A stretch of 64,000 nt of DNA from Lachnospiraceae bacterium UBA7143. Its GTDB lineage: Bacteria; Bacillota; Clostridia; Lachnospirales; Lachnospiraceae. The position numbers and the translations under genes are program-made. Below the pieces are notes generated by a model that was not told the DNA's origin, ran no database searches, and worked only from the letters and a program-made list of their open reading frames with translations. Where the stretch lies: NCBI GenBank assembly GCA_002491905.1, contig DKWV01000015.1, forward strand, positions 62,001-126,000, read 5' to 3'. Positions 1 to 10,454 of this stretch are shown piece after piece (within the stretch, counting starts at the first letter, position 1; every line of letters begins with the position of its first letter).

Positions 1-1
1 C

Positions 2-3000
2 GCCGGACGCAAAATCTGCCGCACCGTCCTGTGTGATATCGCTGTCTTTTACCGCTGTCCATGTCCTACCGCTATCGGTACTGTACTCCATAGCCGCATC
101 CACTCCGGATACTGCCCCGTCCTTTTTCCCTTTTATGGTCTCATCATTCTTTTTGGTTACAGAAGGAGCTGCCGGACGCGCCGCGATACTTACTCCCGCG
201 CTCTCACTGTCTAATGTACTTTCTCCTCCCTTCCTGTAAATCTGTATCTCACTGTCGAACCATTCTTCCTTGATTTCAATACGGCCCTGCGCATCTGCAG
301 TGATAACATCCGCTCCAATTCCATACGGTGCATTCGGCTCAAGCCCGGTAAGCTTTTCCTGTATATAGTCGATGCCGGGCCGCGGCACTGCTTCCCTTTC
401 CTTGATGTGGACTGTCACTGTCTTATAGGCTTCATTGCCGGCCTGGTCGACAGCGCTTACAGTCACTGTCAGACTTCCCTCTTTGTTTTCCAACTCGCTG
501 ATCGTAAAACTGTGCGAAGTCTTAATTGCTGCCATAAAATCCGCATTCACCGGATTGTCTCTGCCATCGTCGATCTTCCACGAAACCGCTGCCAGTCCGG
601 CTGTAACCACTTCGCTGCCGGCGGCATCATTATCCTGCACCTTCACCAGAAGAACCGGTGCTGTATTATAATACGCTTCGGAAAGAGCTGTTCCGTCTGG
701 CTGCGTGCCAACACCATCTGTTGTATTACGATCTGCCAGAATCGTAATGACAGGCGCATTGTCTTCCACAATGACTCCGTTCATGCCGCTGCCATCCGCG
801 CCGATGGTCTTTTCATCTGAACGATTTCCTGCTTTGTCTATGGCAGTGATCACGACCCTGCCTTTATAATCCGGCGCAATGCCAAATGTCGCCGTATAAC
901 CGGCACTGCCATCAGAAGACTTCCTCACCTCTGCCTTTCCCGTATCACCGCCCGCGCTCTGTCCATCCGGCGTCAGGATATACTCTACATCAGCGATACC
1001 GCTTCCAGTTTCAGTCACGGGGATGGTGACAGTCAGACTATCCTTACGGATTATCCAGTCCCAAAGGTTCTTATAGCCCTCGTTAAAATCCGCTTCGCCG
1101 AGTATAGGCTTAGTCTTATCCAACTTTGCCGTCACTTCTGTTTCTGTCTCATTGCCCGCTTCGTCCACTGCTTTAAATGTATAAATATGCTCTCCTTCCA
1201 GTAAACTGTCATACGGATAGCGGTACTGCGTATTTCCCTCTATATCTGTACCGTTCTGTACAGCCCCGCTGATTTCCAGCTCCGTGTATGCCCCATCATC
1301 CGTTTTTGCATAAAGCTTTGCCACACCCACGTTGTCCGAGTAAGTCACAGCAATAAAGAGTTCCCGATGCCAGTCATTCTCATCCTTTTCTTCATCATCT
1401 TTCATCAGCACGGCATTTAATTGCGGCTTCACATTTTCACGCCAGCCCGCATAGAGGGTAACGGTGATCACGCCTTCTTCCACAGTATATTTGTCTTTAT
1501 AATTTTCCTGTGTTTTATCAATGATATCCCCTACGACATTCGGCGCTCCGGCTTCACTCTCCTCAAAACGCCATCTCCCATTCTCCTCACATGCCGACGA
1601 CTTGTACCAGCCCGTAAAGTCATAGCCGTCCCTTGACGGATCCTGCGGTTTATTCAGATATTCCTTACAGGTTAGTCCTTCCTGCGCAGACGGTGCGGAA
1701 GCGCCCGCATAATTCAACGCGAACTCCACCTTAATCTTATTAGAGCTGGGAGTGACCGTAATGGTCCCTGTCTCCCCGCGCGGCGCATCCTCTGTCGCTT
1801 TCATCCGGATGCAGACATCCCCCGGCGCTAAATCTTTAATGATATCGTCGTCCGGCACATCCGTCCACGTCGTTTGGCCATCGGTACTATATTCTTTCTT
1901 TCCCTCATGTTGTCCACCGCCATCGACGGTGATGTTGATCACAGCGTCATCCATATCCGCCGCCAGTTCCGGCGTCACCGTTCCCTGGGGAGCAGACGGC
2001 CGGGCCACAATCGTAAGACTCTGCTCACCGGAATCTGTCGTATTGGACCCATCCCCCTTCTTTACAAGGACAATTTCCTTACCGCAAAGGTCAATCGTAC
2101 CTCCATCGGTAACCGGCAAAAGAAAAGGAATTTCGCCCTGTTCGCCTACCGTATAGATATAGGTCTCTGTATTGCCTTCTCCGTCGGAAACCTGAATTTC
2201 ATAGGTACTGCCGGGCGTCAGATTCACCAGCGTATCCCTCAGATAAGCCGGCTTCGCATTCGGCGCCGTCTCCTGCCCTTTGATCTTCACGTTAATGCCC
2301 GTCGCAGCGGTATTGCCGGCATAGTCTACGGCTTTCACCGTGACATTGACCACGCCTGCATAGCCGCTAAGCGGTATGATAAAATGGCAGCTGCCGGAGA
2401 GCTGTGCCGCAAACTCTCCCTGCACCGTCTGTTCCTCTCCGCCGCCGACCCTATAGGTAATGCTTTTAATTCCCGCACTGATCCCGTCACTGTCCGCATT
2501 CTCGTCCTGCACTGACACATAGAGCGTAGGCGCAGCGTCCGCTTCATAATAGTCCTCGGATACCGCATTTCCCGGTTGAGGATCTGACGCATCTGTCATA
2601 TCTGCTTCCAGAACCGTAACCGCAGGCGGATTATCCTCCACGATAACGCCGCCGGACGTACCGCCGACAGATTTGCTGTCAGAGGCATTTCCTGCCACAT
2701 CGGCGCATGTAATGTTACTGATTTTTCCCTTCCAGTCGGCGTCCAGTTTCAGGTCAACTGACTGCTGCCCGGTTCTGCCGTTTAGGGAAACCGTCTTTTC
2801 TTCCGTCTCCTCCCCCGCCGCAGTAATGGTCGTCTCCGTATAAGTCAGGCTCTTTACACCGCTGACGTTATCTGTCACCGGGATATGTACAATCAGGCTT
2901 TCCTGCCCGATGATCCAGTCTAAGAAACCGTCTACCTTCTTTTCACAGACGATCTCCCCAATCTCCGGTTTTGTCTTGTCCAGCTTCACATTCCTTGTCT

Positions 3001-4018
3001 CAGACACTGCCTCATTACCCGCAGCATCCACAGCCTTAAAGGTATAGGTATGCTCTCCTTCCAGCAGTTCATAGCTATAGCTGCTGCCGGTTTGGGAAGA
3101 TACTCCCGTACTGCTGTAGGCAGCGCCATCCACGGAAATAAACAGTCCCGTCACGCCCGCATTATCTTCCGCCTTCGCCACGATAATGGGTGCAGACACA
3201 CCGGAAGCCCTAAGCCAGCTGTCCGACGCATCGGACCCATCGGTGTTCTGATATCCAACAATGCTGATATCCGGCTTCTGCGTATCCTTCAAATATCCAT
3301 AGTATTCCTTATCACCCGTAGCTGTCTTTGCAACTGACGTGTATGTCATCCCCGTATAAGAACTATTTCCATACCATCCATAGAAAGTATAACCTTCCTG
3401 CGCCGGTGCGGGCAGAGTCAGTCCCTGCCCGTAGGTATACTTCGTAACTGCCTCCGCAGGCGCATAGGCGCTGCCGTCCGGGTTGGTTAAATGATATGCC
3501 ACGTTGTAGGTATTTGCTGTCCACTTTGCATAGAGCGTAGTATTCTCCCTGATCTGCGCGGTGAAATCAAATTTGTTTCCGTCAGTGCATGCCGCATCCG
3601 TATACCAGCCGCCGAAAGTGTAGCCGGTACGGGTGGGATCTGTCGGTTTTACGGCCGTGCAATATACGGTTGCATCGTTTCTATCCCATACAAGCTGGGA
3701 TTCTATGGCGCTGCCTCCCTGGCTGTCAAAGGTAATCCGACGCACATAAAATGACCAGTAACTATATTTAGTGCCCGTTTCACCATTTAACGCATATCGG
3801 TAGTACCGAAAATAATTAGTGCCGGAGACTTTCGCCGTATAAGCTGCGTCAATCGTTTTCGTCCCCGCAGCGTGCTGCTCCATTGTCGCAATCCGCTGCG
3901 CAGATGCTGCTGTCCCGCCGGTCAGATAACCGCCCGCCGGACCATAGACAAACCTGATATTCATTGCCAGCCCCGCAGATACCGGCTGTCCTGTGGCCGG
4001 ACCGTTAATTCCTCCTGA
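2..4018 (-). CDS. giant surface lipoprotein, C-terminal part (partial, frame resumes after poly-G)
   Basis: This frame is open with no stop from just after the G run at 4,020-4,029 to the left edge of the window (about 1,339 codons), so it is the continuation of the lipoprotein whose N-terminal part ends at 4,005. It is one base out of frame with that part: nine or twelve G instead of ten would join them. The translation has InlB_B/Listeria-Bacteroides-type repeats (for example GYTFGGWYTDAACTDG near 3,600), then Ig-like modules with DxAGN motifs. A supermodule of roughly 620 residues occurs twice: the segments near 3,010-3,065 and 1,150-1,200 encode LLEGEHTYTFKAVDAAGNE and a near copy, each followed by LDKTKP. 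Function is unknown; such arrays usually form extended extracellular stalks. It has no start codon or ribosome site of its own that stands out. Confidence 0.8.
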
Positions 4019-7000
4019 GCCCCCCCCCCGAATAAGAGTCTTTCTGTATGAGGTCGGAAAACCCTTCTGTCACATTGCCTTTCTTGTCTGTCACTTTATA
4101 ATACAGATAATACTTGCCGTGACTGGTCATATTATATGTATAAGTGCCGCTGCTGATTACAGCCGCGCTCAGGGAACTGCATCCACTGGCAGGCTTCGTT
4201 GTATTATCCGCCACCAGCTTATACTGCACCGTCTGGATACCACTGGGCGTTCCGCCCTCCGCTCCTGCCTCATCTGCAAAAGTAAGAATAATCGGAACGG
4301 GTGACACGGTATACCACCCACTCTTCGCATTAGGCGTCGCGTTGACCGTGCAGGTCACTTTCGGCGCAGTCGCGTCTATGTCCGTCATATCCACGCTGTA
4401 CTCACTCAGATTGCCCATATTGTCCGTAAGTCTGACCTCGTAGGCTCCATTTTTGCTGACTGTAATGCTGCTGCCTGAAAAAATTTTCCAGCTGTTATCG
4501 TCAGTCATCCGATACTGCCTCGTCTTGATCCCGCTGCCTCCGACGCTGCTGCAATTTCCTTTTGCATCCAATATCACAGTACAGTCATCCGTAATTCCCC
4601 TTAATGTTATGGTTCCTGTCTTACCTCCCGCCGCTTCGATATCATCCACCTTAGGCGCTTCGTTATCCAGCTTCGTCACAAGAACCTCTTTCGTGACAGT
4701 GTTTCCGTTGCTGTCCGTCACCGTAAACATATAGATTCCGTTCTTCGTCACGGTACAGGTACCTGTAGTTCCCGTCTTCATGGTATTGGAATCCGGCGTA
4801 TATACGCCTTCTATCGTGCCCGCGCCGGCTCCCGTTCCCGCTTTCGCCGTCCATGTAAGCGTGGCGCTCTTCTTCCATGAGGTCGGATTGCCTGTAACGG
4901 TAATGGTTGGCAGTTCTGCCGCCGTAGCTTTCCTGAGCACCTGATAAGGCCCGGAACGCCCCACAGTTGATATGTTCCCTGCGCCATCTGTCACCCGCAC
5001 ATGGAGATATTTCGCCGTCTTCGTGGTCTCCGTGGCGGTATATGCCGCCTGGTAGCTGCCGTCAGCCGCGGCAGCCAGTGCACGCCATGACGTCGGCGCG
5101 GCAGTCGTGTCTGTCCACGCATACTCCACCTTAGCCACACCGCTTCCCCCGGTATCTTCGGGCAGCACGGCTACAGACAGGGTATTGTATGTGGCGCCCG
5201 TCCCTGTACTGTTGCCGCTTCGCAAAGTGACGGTAGGTTTTATCCCGTCTATTTTCTTCACCTCTATGACCTGGGATACCACGTTGCCGTAACTGTCTTT
5301 CAATGTAACGGTATAGCTTCCGTTCTGTGTCACATACAGATATTTCGAGCCGGACGAATCGGTAATACTCTGGGAAGAAGTCTTCGGTCCATTGATGGTG
5401 AGCGTGGTGCCTCCCGTCTGCGTACCCGCATACTGCACCACGATGTATTTAGAAGGCTTCCACACATCCGCCACATCCGAATAGGACACAGTACTCCCTG
5501 ACCGCACGGATACCCCCTTGACTGTCGGCTGCATAAAAGTAAAAGCCTTATACTCGTGTGTGAAAGCCCCCGACGAAGCGGCAGCAAGCACGTGCAGATA
5601 CCACGTTTCCGTCGTTCCCGCCGTACCACAGCTCTCCGTCAGGACAGCGCCGCTTGCCGTGGTCTGCCAGCCATAGGAGGGCAAGTTCGTGTCCTTCGTC
5701 CACGCATACTGAACAGACACCGCCCCCGTCGCCGTAACTTTCGCCTGATGTCTGGGCCGGGAACCGCTTGTCTGGGCTGTGATGGTCACGGTGGGTTTCG
5801 TGGCGTCCACAGTGACATTGGTATTTTGGTTTACAAACGAAGCCGTTGTGCCTGCCAGATTACACATATCCTTAATAGAACCGTTATTCGTAATTCCGGT
5901 AACCTTCAAGGCACTGCTGCCGCTTAAGCTTGCCGCAGATGACACTTTTCCCGTAAAATACAGTACATTGGTGTCCGCGCCTCCCGCATAGGTCAATGTG
6001 CCCACATTCGTGCTGATCGCAACCTTTCCAAGATCGCCGCTGTTCGCCTTGTCCACGATTTCGTCAAAGACCAGCGCCACAGTGATGGGATCGCCCGGCA
6101 GATAAGTGCCGCCCGCCATCGGCGCAACGGCTATGACTTTTGGTTCCACCGTATCGGGCACGATGGCATAGCTGACCAGTCCGTCCACATACCAGATATC
6201 TGAGTCTTTTCCGCTGGAACCGAAATAAATATAACACGTGTCATTCCATCCCAGACCAACATAGGTCTTACCGTTATAAGAGAAAGCTGTTCCGGAACTG
6301 CTTTTGGGATAGCCGCTGTTTTCCCCGCCGCCTGTCCGGGTATCCGGAAAATAATAGTTCCTCACGCCAGTTCTCGCTCCCTGCAGAAAACTGCATGCCC
6401 AAAGCTGTCCGTCCACGCCTGACACCGCGGCGTCCATACTGCTAAGACCATAATGGACGTCCGGCAGCGCTTTCTTTCCGAAATAGGCATGTTCATAGCC
6501 GTCTTCCTGCTCATACATCTTCAGGTCATAGCGGTAATACCACCCATCGGCTGTATTCTTAAGATAATCATTCTGCCTCGTATCCGTATAATAAGTTAAA
6601 AAACTGCTGCTGGTATTGTAGTTTGTCTCCTTGTAGCGGTTGGTCAGAAACCTCACATTGTCTCTCTTTCCGCCCTGAGTGCCTTTCGTGTCCGCAATCC
6701 TCTTCCCATTCGTTCCGGTAGTATCATTCACATTTCTCTTCGATTTCTCGGTCGTATAAACAGTCCTGTCTACCGTATAACTGCTGTTCTTCGTCATGGT
6801 GCGGGTCCTGGAACGCCCGCCCTGGTTGATGGTCCCGCCGCCATCCACACGGTAGATTTCCAGGGAATACTGCCGGTCCGCATTGGAATAAGCGGTAGCC
6901 GTCTTACCGCCATAGGCAGTGGTCACACTTTTTTCCGTTACCGTCACTGTCTTGCTCTTCTCCCCGTCCGCAAAGGTGACCGTACCGGCTTTATGGGTAA

Positions 7001-10000
7001 AGTGGGTGCCGCCGATGGCGGAGCCGTTGACTGTGCGGTAGTATACGGTCTGATTCTTATCGGTACCGCCGGTGCGGGTGATGGTAAAGGTACTGCCGGA
7101 GACACCGCTCACCGAAAAGATACCGTATGCCGGTATGCCGAGGCCGAACTTCCTTACGTCACTGTACACGACGCTTTCCTTTCCCGCGGCATCCCTCACC
7201 TTCGCATACGCGCGGGCATAGTATTCCACGCCAAAGGAAAGCCCCGTGGCGTTAGCAGACAACGTCCCTCCCTTGGTCTTGATGATGGTGGAGGTCTTGA
7301 CGGTTCCGTTCTTTAGATCCAAGGTCGGGGTTGGCATAACGCCCCACACGAAGCCGGTTTCTGTGATCGTATCCGCGCCGGTATGGTCAAGAACCGCCTT
7401 TAGGGCATAGCTGTCTTTACTCCCCGTGACCGCCTTAAGTTCTCCCATCGACAGGCTGATTGGCTTCGCCGTCACAATGATTTTACAAGCCTTCGTCGCC
7501 TTATTTCCAACATAATCCGACGCCGTTACAGTAACCGTCTTCGTTCCGGGAATATTGCTGACCGTTGTGGGGAGCGTATAGGTAAAGGGCTGCTCTGCAA
7601 GCCTTCTGTCATCAGTGGCCAGAAGCGCCTTGTCAAACAACGTCTTCACCTCTGCATACGCCCGCTCCTCTTCAACGGTGATGGGCGTATAAGTAATGGT
7701 CGGCGCCTTTTTATCGATATTATTCACCTCTACATAATAAATATAGGACCGTTTACTGCCTCCCATCTGATAGTTCACTGTAAAGCTATAGGTACCGTTT
7801 GCCGTGACGGTCCGACTCGCCGGAGAGACCGTCACATTGCCGAAAGCCGCCGTATTCTCCGCAGTCACCCGGATCACCACATTCTGGTTCGTAAGCGTAA
7901 CCGGCGTCAGCGTATGGCTGACGCCCGGCCCGACTCCCACGCCTTTTTCAAAATAGAACGCAGTTCTGTCGATCGCCTTAATCTCCTCCGTGGAAGGATT
8001 TTTCAGGATTCCGGTGATCCTGTACAAACCGCTGGAAGAAGTAAGCGGCATGGTAAGCCCTACCGTCTCTTTGGCGGCAGCGCTGCCAAAACATGCGTCC
8101 AGCGCATTTCCCGTAGATTCCTGCGTCAACGTATATTCCGTTGCATACTTTGTATTTCCCTTCTGTTTGACCGTCACATCGGAATATACCGTCACATTCC
8201 CGCCGTTCGTGGCGGTATCTTTTATTTCCAGCGAAAATTCTTCAAGATTGGAATCCGCAGCGCCGCCGTCCAGCACAAGCTGCATCCAGTCTACCGTCAC
8301 CAACCAATTGAATGGAACCGTCACGGAAATCACATTTTTCCCCTTCTGCAGCCTGTGTATCGGGATCTCTAATACGGTTGTATTCCATGTGCTGTCCGTG
8401 CCGGAAAGTTTTCCGATGGAGTTAGTAAGCGTATAAATATCGTCATTGAGATACACCCGGTCTATCTCGCCGCTTTCCTCATCCACATCATATGCCTTGA
8501 TTGCCAGATACGCGCTCTGTGCAGGCAAGGCATCCAACGTAAAAGAAATTTCTATCGGGTGAGCCGCCCATACTTGTCCAAACAGATTGCTGCTCCCCAT
8601 CATTATATCGATATCCCCATCTATCGTCCCTGTGTGGGCGTTGTCCTCATTGTCCTTCGTTACCAGCAGTGTCTGGGGGTGAAGCGCCGGTGCGGCGTAT
8701 GCGGCTGCGCGCGCCCTGCCGCCGTATGTCTGTGCTGCGGGAGCCTGCGGCTCCTCCACACCATAGTCCTCTATCAGGTCTTCCAGTGTAAGAAGCTCCG
8801 GAACCTCGTCCTGTTCCATGCGTTCCCGCACGAACCACGGATAATGGTAAGGGCAGTCCAAATCCATACAGTCCTTCTTCGTGTCACGAATGTGTTCCAG
8901 ACCTTCCAGACGCAGAATCAGATCCGCAAGAGCAGCGGTTCCAGCCTCCCTGCCGTCCGTGCCCGTATCAGAATCTGCTTCTGTATCCGGATATTTCTCC
9001 AGATAATCATCCACCGCCTGACGCGCATCGGAAAGCTGCCCTTCGTCGATCATATCCTGATTTTTTGTAATGAAATCCTCATCCTCATCATAGGAGAGAT
9101 ATTCTTCCGGGTCTGGAAGAGAGCGCAGCAGTTCCATCAATGCGTACAGTTCCTCCGCCTGTGCAGAATCCTCTACGACCGTTACGGTTATTTCCGGCAG
9201 ACTGATATCGTCCGCCAACACATAACCTTCCGACAGAACAGGCGCAAAAACATAGACGCCCACGGTGTCCCCATCATAAGCAGGAACGCTCTCCCAGGTC
9301 ACGCCCTCTATTATCGCGCTCTCTTCTTTATCTTCCAATTCGTTCACAGTTATGACATTGTCCGACTGATATTCGGGTATGACAAAGGAGCCGGTCCGCA
9401 CATGCAAACCAGCCGTGGTTGTGTTGTCTTCGCCCTCATTCTTTTCGCTGTTACTGTCGTCGCCGTTGGTGTCTCCGCCGGAGATATCCTCATTTGCGCC
9501 GCTGTTGCTTTCGCCGCCGTTGTCCCCGTCGGGAATCCCCTCGCCGCCGTTTTGGACATCATCCGAACCGTTGTCATTTCCGCCGCCGTTACTGTCGTCG
9601 CCCGTGCCACCGTCATTTCCGTCATCGCTGTTATCGCCCTCGCCGGGGATGTCACCGCCGTTGTCGTCGCCGTCATCAGGGATTCCGCCGCCGTTATTGT
9701 CATCTCCTCCGCTGGGAGTCTCATCTCCCTTGTCATCTCCCTCATCGGGGGTCTCATCGGAATCTTCAGGCGGTTTTACCCCCTCCTCTTCGTTTTCGGC
9801 GTCACCGCCAGCCACATATGCCTCCAGCGCGCCGGGCAGATTCAGTTCTTCTATTGTCGTGCCGAGGGGGACAGTCTGCTCCCGCACCTCATCCGGCAGG
9901 CTGCCAAAGCCCGTAATCACGGCATCCTTGCTTCCTGTCCCCTCACTGCCTTCCTGTAAGGCTGCTCCCACCTGTTCCACGCCGTCCGGAATCGTTATAA

Positions 10001-10118
10001 AGGACGTTATGGACAACGGTCCGCAGCCCGTGAGCAGCATGGACAGGGAAAGTCCCGCCGACAGTATACGCAAGCCGTTCTTTCTCCTTACCTTTAACCA
10101 TATTCTCCGTTCCTTCAT
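4005..10118 (-). CDS. giant multi-domain surface lipoprotein, N-terminal part (stops just past a poly-G tract)
   Basis: About 2,037 codons. The preferred start is the ATG at 10,118 because a GGAGG lies five bases upstream; ATGs at 10,154 and 10,130 lack a good site. A signal peptide ends in a lipobox LLTGC, with the lipidated Cys near residue 32. An Asp/Gly/Asn-rich linker follows (about residues 105-240), then an Ig-like module, a helical acidic stretch, a jelly-roll-like region (about 490-630), many Ig-like domains, a Calx-beta-like segment (near the ITRTGGTDKNQTVYYRT stretch) and an SbsA/Big_5-like domain. It is a paralogue of the gene starting at 21,885. The product ends at a TAA reached only because the G run at 4,020-4,029 is ten long. 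Likely role is an extended cell-surface adhesin or binding protein (inference). It is divergent from a LytTR/AgrC-type two-component pair that could control it. Confidence 0.8.
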   Translation of the reverse strand: MKERRIWLKVRRKNGLRILSAGLSLSMLLTGCGPLSITSFITIPDGVEQVGAALQEGSEGTGSKDAVITGFGSLPDEVREQTVPLGTTIEELNLPGALEAYVAGGDAENEEEGVKPPEDSDETPDEGDDKGDETPSGGDDNNGGGIPDDGDDNGGDIPGEGDNSDDGNDGGTGDDSNGGGNDNGSDDVQNGGEGIPDGDNGGESNSGANEDISGGDTNGDDSNSEKNEGEDNTTTAGLHVRTGSFVIPEYQSDNVITVNELEDKEESAIIEGVTWESVPAYDGDTVGVYVFAPVLSEGYVLADDISLPEITVTVVEDSAQAEELYALMELLRSLPDPEEYLSYDEDEDFITKNQDMIDEGQLSDARQAVDDYLEKYPDTEADSDTGTDGREAGTAALADLILRLEGLEHIRDTKKDCMDLDCPYHYPWFVRERMEQDEVPELLTLEDLIEDYGVEEPQAPAAQTYGGRARAAAYAAPALHPQTLLVTKDNEDNAHTGTIDGDIDIMMGSSNLFGQVWAAHPIEISFTLDALPAQSAYLAIKAYDVDEESGEIDRVYLNDDIYTLTNSIGKLSGTDSTWNTTVLEIPIHRLQKGKNVISVTVPFNWLVTVDWMQLVLDGGAADSNLEEFSLEIKDTATNGGNVTVYSDVTVKQKGNTKYATEYTLTQESTGNALDACFGSAAAKETVGLTMPLTSSSGLYRITGILKNPSTEEIKAIDRTAFYFEKGVGVGPGVSHTLTPVTLTNQNVVIRVTAENTAAFGNVTVSPASRTVTANGTYSFTVNYQMGGSKRSYIYYVEVNNIDKKAPTITYTPITVEEERAYAEVKTLFDKALLATDDRRLAEQPFTYTLPTTVSNIPGTKTVTVTASDYVGNKATKACKIIVTAKPISLSMGELKAVTGSKDSYALKAVLDHTGADTITETGFVWGVMPTPTLDLKNGTVKTSTIIKTKGGTLSANATGLSFGVEYYARAYAKVRDAAGKESVVYSDVRKFGLGIPAYGIFSVSGVSGSTFTITRTGGTDKNQTVYYRTVNGSAIGGTHFTHKAGTVTFADGEKSKTVTVTEKSVTTAYGGKTATAYSNADRQYSLEIYRVDGGGTINQGGRSRTRTMTKNSSYTVDRTVYTTEKSKRNVNDTTGTNGKRIADTKGTQGGKRDNVRFLTNRYKETNYNTSSSFLTYYTDTRQNDYLKNTADGWYYRYDLKMYEQEDGYEHAYFGKKALPDVHYGLSSMDAAVSGVDGQLWACSFLQGARTGVRNYYFPDTRTGGGENSGYPKSSSGTAFSYNGKTYVGLGWNDTCYIYFGSSGKDSDIWYVDGLVSYAIVPDTVEPKVIAVAPMAGGTYLPGDPITVALVFDEIVDKANSGDLGKVAISTNVGTLTYAGGADTNVLYFTGKVSSAASLSGSSALKVTGITNNGSIKDMCNLAGTTASFVNQNTNVTVDATKPTVTITAQTSGSRPRHQAKVTATGAVSVQYAWTKDTNLPSYGWQTTASGAVLTESCGTAGTTETWYLHVLAAASSGAFTHEYKAFTFMQPTVKGVSVRSGSTVSYSDVADVWKPSKYIVVQYAGTQTGGTTLTINGPKTSSQSITDSSGSKYLYVTQNGSYTVTLKDSYGNVVSQVIEVKKIDGIKPTVTLRSGNSTGTGATYNTLSVAVLPEDTGGSGVAKVEYAWTDTTAAPTSWRALAAAADGSYQAAYTATETTKTAKYLHVRVTDGAGNISTVGRSGPYQVLRKATAAELPTITVTGNPTSWKKSATLTWTAKAGTGAGAGTIEGVYTPDSNTMKTGTTGTCTVTKNGIYMFTVTDSNGNTVTKEVLVTKLDNEAPKVDDIEAAGGKTGTITLRGITDDCTVILDAKGNCSSVGGSGIKTRQYRMTDDNSWKIFSGSSITVSKNGAYEVRLTDNMGNLSEYSVDMTDIDATAPKVTCTVNATPNAKSGWYTVSPVPIILTFADEAGAEGGTPSGIQTVQYKLVADNTTKPASGCSSLSAAVISSGTYTYNMTSHGKYYLYYKVTDKKGNVTEGFSDLIQKDSYSGGGLRRN
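4020..4029. repeat. homopolymer tract, ten C (ten G on the coding strand)
   Basis: A run of ten C on the plus strand lies inside the giant lipoprotein gene. With ten G the gene stops a few codons later; with nine or twelve G it runs on as Ser-Gly-Gly-Gly-Ser-Gly-Gly-Ile into a frame open for more than 1,330 codons. This is the layout of a slipped-strand contingency tract, although a homopolymer sequencing error would look the same. Confidence 0.9.
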
Positions 10119-10191
10119 CATTTCCTCCATTCCCGCGCCGCTTTTTTTACGCATAGGCTATAGCCTGTACCCTCAACATTTCTCTTCGCGG

Positions 10192-10246
10192 TTTATAATA
10201 CTATTATCACTTACATTCTAACATAACCACCCATGAACACCTCAAG
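10192..10246 (-). promoter_or_regulatory. 55-bp block shared upstream of both giant lipoprotein genes
   Basis: About 49 of 55 bases match the block at 22,022-22,076, at a similar place upstream of the paralogous lipoprotein gene. On the minus strand it ends with an A/T-rich TATTAT that could be a -10 element, with no good -35 at 17 bases. That suggests an activator-dependent promoter. The rest of the 10,119-10,454 gap holds no gene that I can see. Confidence 0.5.
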
Positions 10247-10350
10247 AGGCTTATTTCTATCCTGGTTACTGACTCCTGAATGGAATCATCTGCCACTTTG
10301 AACTGTTCCGTCAGTAAAAAAAATATAGTATACGGAAGGTTATTTTTCTA

Positions 10351-10383
10351 CCGTTTGGGTACAGATTGCCGTTTTAAGGGTAC
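10351..10383 (+). promoter_or_regulatory. direct repeat upstream of the response regulator gene
   Basis: CCGTTTGGGTAC (from 10,351) is echoed by CCGTTTTAAGGGTAC (from 10,369), with starts 18 bases apart and about 70 bases before the response regulator start. LytTR regulators usually bind paired direct repeats, but at about 21-22 base spacing, so autoregulation here is only a guess. Confidence 0.3.
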
Positions 10384-10454
10384 CATTTGCATTTTTTATG
10401 CTAGGCGATACCCAGATGATGTGCGATAATAGAAAGAGATCAGGAGAAGACGCC

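Noticed and set aside
4020..4029. Programmed ribosomal frameshifting at the G run
   Set aside because: The known slippery pattern (X XXY YYZ with a downstream structure, or an A/T-rich run) is not present. DNA-level slippage or error is simpler.
9440..9760. CRISPR-like short repeats
   Set aside because: Units are in coding phase, vary in length and have no unique spacers between conserved repeats. No CRISPR array is seen in the window.
9379..10221. Long plus-strand Ser/Pro-rich ORF, and similar Arg-rich ORFs at 9,419-9,916 and 20,823-21,720
   Set aside because: They are antisense to the repetitive Gly/Asn/Asp linkers of the lipoproteins, have no ribosome sites, and their low complexity follows from GCC-type repeats.
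10155..10454. Small signal-peptide gene for the AgrC-like kinase
   Set aside because: No ORF with a ribosome site and an AgrD-like Cys-containing peptide is present on either strand in this gap.
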